This document shows positions 24,099 to 25,587 of a stretch of DNA of 25,587 nt, in pieces. The notes under the pieces were generated by a model, which was not told where the DNA came from, did no database searches, and saw only the letters and a program-made list of their open reading frames with translations. Source of the stretch: an uncultured Candidatus Pelagibacter sp. (GTDB lineage: Bacteria > Pseudomonadota > Alphaproteobacteria > Pelagibacterales > Pelagibacteraceae); the NCBI GenBank assembly GCA_913043015.1, contig CAJWKX010000003.1, positions 1-25,587 of the forward strand. Direction: 5' to 3'. The position numbers and the translations under genes were made by a program. Every line of letters begins with the position of its first letter. The first letter of the stretch is position 1.

Positions 24099-24260
24099 TA
24101 ATTATATTTTTATATTGGAGGTAATTTGAATAATGCCGTCAATTATGAATTGAACTATTAAAACTGCATCATGCAAGTGAATATAAAGATTAGGTGTATT
24201 AATAATAATCTCCATAGCTGAAAATTTATCAAAATTGTATTAAAATACTAGCATATTTAT
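24099..24260. promoter_or_regulatory. Divergent intergenic region between pilD and the GAF-phosphatase gene
   Basis: This 162-base gap must drive both divergent genes. On the plus strand CTGAAA (24218-24223) and TAAAAT (24241-24246) are 17 bases apart and end 14 bases before the ATG, implying a very short leader. An 11-base palindrome TGCATCATGCA lies at 24165-24175. On the minus strand TTGACG is present, but the nearest TATAAA is too far (22 bases). All assignments are weak; I see no gene in it. Confidence 0.4.
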
Positions 24261-25553
24261 ATGTTTTTATTTAAGCCAAAAAACGCACCCATCAAAAAAG
24301 AGGAGGAGATCTCCCAGGTAAATATTGATTTAGAAATAGTTACAAAAATGAATCAAGAGTTTGCAGTGTCTCTTGACTTAAATGAAACCTTAATGACGGC
24401 GCTTAGAGTAATCATAAACCGAATAAATGCTCAGGCTGCAAATATATTTTTAATCAATCAGGAGAAGAAAAAATTTCAGTGCATTGCATCTTTGCATCAA
24501 GATTATTTGGATGAATATGAACTTAATCTTCAAGATGGTGTGATGGCTAGAGCTGTTGAACAAAGAAAATGTATTCGAGTTGGAGATGTTAGGAAAGATG
24601 TTAGGGAAATTGCCGAGTTTTATTTTGATTTAGATAATAAAACTAACTTTACAACTTATTCGGTTTTATGTTCTCCTTTGATTGCCGCTAATGAGTGTAT
24701 TGGTGTCATTCATTGCCTAAATAAAAAAACAGATAATAAATTATTTGAAGAGGTAGATCGAAAGCTTCTTGAAACTTTATCTGCACCCGCGGCTTTTGCT
24801 ATCAGAAATGCAAAAATGGCAAAAGAACTGATTGATAAAAATAGGATGCAAAAGGAAATTGAAATAGTCGGAGAAATTCAAAAAACACTTCTATCACAAA
24901 ATAAAAAAGACTTTTTCCCTATTGCTGGAATTAATATTCCTGCAAAAGTTGTCTCTGGGGACTTTTATAATTTTTCAGATTTAGGAGATGGCAGATATGG
25001 ATTTGGAGTTGCCGATGTATCTGGAAAAGGCATTAAATCTTCTTTGCTTATGTCTAAAGCATCAAGTTTATATCGTTGCTTAAGTAAAACAATGTTTTCA
25101 GCATCTGAATTATTAATTCTTTTAAATAACGAAATTTGTGAAACTGCTGCACGAGGAATGTTTGTTACCATGCTTATTGGAATTTATGACAGCAACAAAA
25201 AAGAATTATTGCTATCTAATGCAGGCCATGAACCTCCGTTAATTTATTCTAAAGATGGCAACTTTACAAATTACACAGAGGCGGGCCCACCCCTTGGTAT
25301 TATGCCAAAAGTTAAATATACAGAAACTACCATTTCGTTTTCAGAAAGCTCTATGTATATTTTTACGGACGGAATAACTGAGATTAAAGATCCAAATGGA
25401 GAAATGTTGGGCTCAGAAGGTTTTCAAGAATATATAAAAAAATATCAAGCAACTCCTAATAACAAAAGATTAAAAGCAATCATTGATGACTTTGTTAAAT
25501 CAGGAAAAATTCAAAAAGATGATTTAACAATCGTTGTTGTTGATGGAAAATAA
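24261..25553 (+). CDS. GAF-domain SpoIIE/PP2C-type phosphatase (cytoplasmic)
   Basis: This 430-residue soluble regulator has a GAF domain at about 38-185 (LDLNETLMTALRVIINRINA through NECIGVIHCLNKK), a short helical linker (about 185-212) and a SpoIIE/PP2C phosphatase domain at about 215-428. Metal-binding aspartates are in SGDFYN (D234), ADVSGKG (D252), FTDGITE (D370) and KDDLT (D420/421). The catalytic core lines up closely with that of the CHASE2-phosphatase (VADVSGKGIKSSLLMSKASS vs LADVSGKGVRSGMLMAKASS), so the two are paralogues with different sensors. GAF may bind a cyclic nucleotide or another small ligand; no ligand-specific residues can be judged here. No partner anti-sigma factor or STAS protein is adjacent. 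It lies next to pilD, divergently. Confidence 0.92.
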   Translation: MFLFKPKNAPIKKEEEISQVNIDLEIVTKMNQEFAVSLDLNETLMTALRVIINRINAQAANIFLINQEKKKFQCIASLHQDYLDEYELNLQDGVMARAVEQRKCIRVGDVRKDVREIAEFYFDLDNKTNFTTYSVLCSPLIAANECIGVIHCLNKKTDNKLFEEVDRKLLETLSAPAAFAIRNAKMAKELIDKNRMQKEIEIVGEIQKTLLSQNKKDFFPIAGINIPAKVVSGDFYNFSDLGDGRYGFGVADVSGKGIKSSLLMSKASSLYRCLSKTMFSASELLILLNNEICETAARGMFVTMLIGIYDSNKKELLLSNAGHEPPLIYSKDGNFTNYTEAGPPLGIMPKVKYTETTISFSESSMYIFTDGITEIKDPNGEMLGSEGFQEYIKKYQATPNNKRLKAIIDDFVKSGKIQKDDLTIVVVDGK

Positions 25554-25587
25554 AGAAAGTTAAATATTCCTTAAAAATAAACGATAA

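Noticed and set aside
24099..24260. Small gene or riboswitch upstream of the GAF-phosphatase
   Set aside because: No sustained reading frame and no conserved structured element recognisable; only a short 11-base palindrome.
1..25587. CRISPR array, tRNA or insertion sequence
   Set aside because: The only repeats are in-frame coding duplications; no cloverleaf, spacer pattern or transposase was seen.

Overview
This is a strongly AT-rich, gene-dense window from a Gram-negative bacterium. The evidence is a lipoprotein secretin, Sec signal peptides and an outer-membrane beta-barrel. The short intergenic gaps, overlapping genes, TAATG stop/start junctions and A/T-biased codons suggest a streamlined marine proteobacterium. 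A SAR11-like or other small-genome alphaproteobacterium is my guess from style only; there is no rRNA or marker gene here to prove it. UGA is a stop and UGG encodes Trp, so the code is standard.

Layout. (1) 35-7417, minus strand: one compact operon for the type IV pilus machine, read pilMN (fused) > pilO > pilP > secretin > pilB > pilC. (2) 7418-7563: a divergent promoter region. (3) 7564-16035, plus strand: the retraction ATPase pilT, four prepilin-like proteins (FimT/PilV/PilW/PilX type), an unrecognised exported protein and a 1364-residue PilY1-type tip adhesin. (4) 16060-17726, minus strand: a small two-helix membrane protein and a Glu/Leu/Phe/Val-type dehydrogenase. (5) 17910-23247, minus strand: an envelope-signalling cluster made of a TPR/beta-barrel outer-membrane protein, a FecR-domain secreted protein with an extreme polylysine tail, and a CHASE2 sensor fused to a SpoIIE/PP2C phosphatase. 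(6) 23346-24098, minus strand: prepilin peptidase pilD. (7) 24261-25553, plus strand: a cytoplasmic GAF-SpoIIE phosphatase.

How the genes fit together. PilD processes the four prepilins. PilB, PilC and PilMNOP form the motor and alignment complex, the secretin is the outer-membrane exit and PilT powers retraction. The minor pilins should prime the pilus and carry the PilY1-like adhesin at its tip. No major pilin is visible. Gene order in the first operon, the PilM-PilN fusion and the self-lipidated secretin recall MSHA/type II secretion systems, whereas the second operon follows the PilV-W-X-Y1 plan, so the locus looks like a hybrid. The CHASE2-phosphatase and GAF-phosphatase have matching catalytic cores and may feed one partner-switching pathway whose target lies outside the window.

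Most unusual observations: a predicted six-bladed propeller of about 290 residues inserted in the VWA domain of the PilY1 protein right after its metal-binding motif; the polylysine repeat tail of the FecR protein; the FecR/CHASE2-phosphatase/TPR-barrel cluster; and the PilM-PilN fusion with degenerate actin-like nucleotide motifs. No gene-free stretch exceeds 300 bases. I saw no rRNA, tRNA, CRISPR array or transposon.
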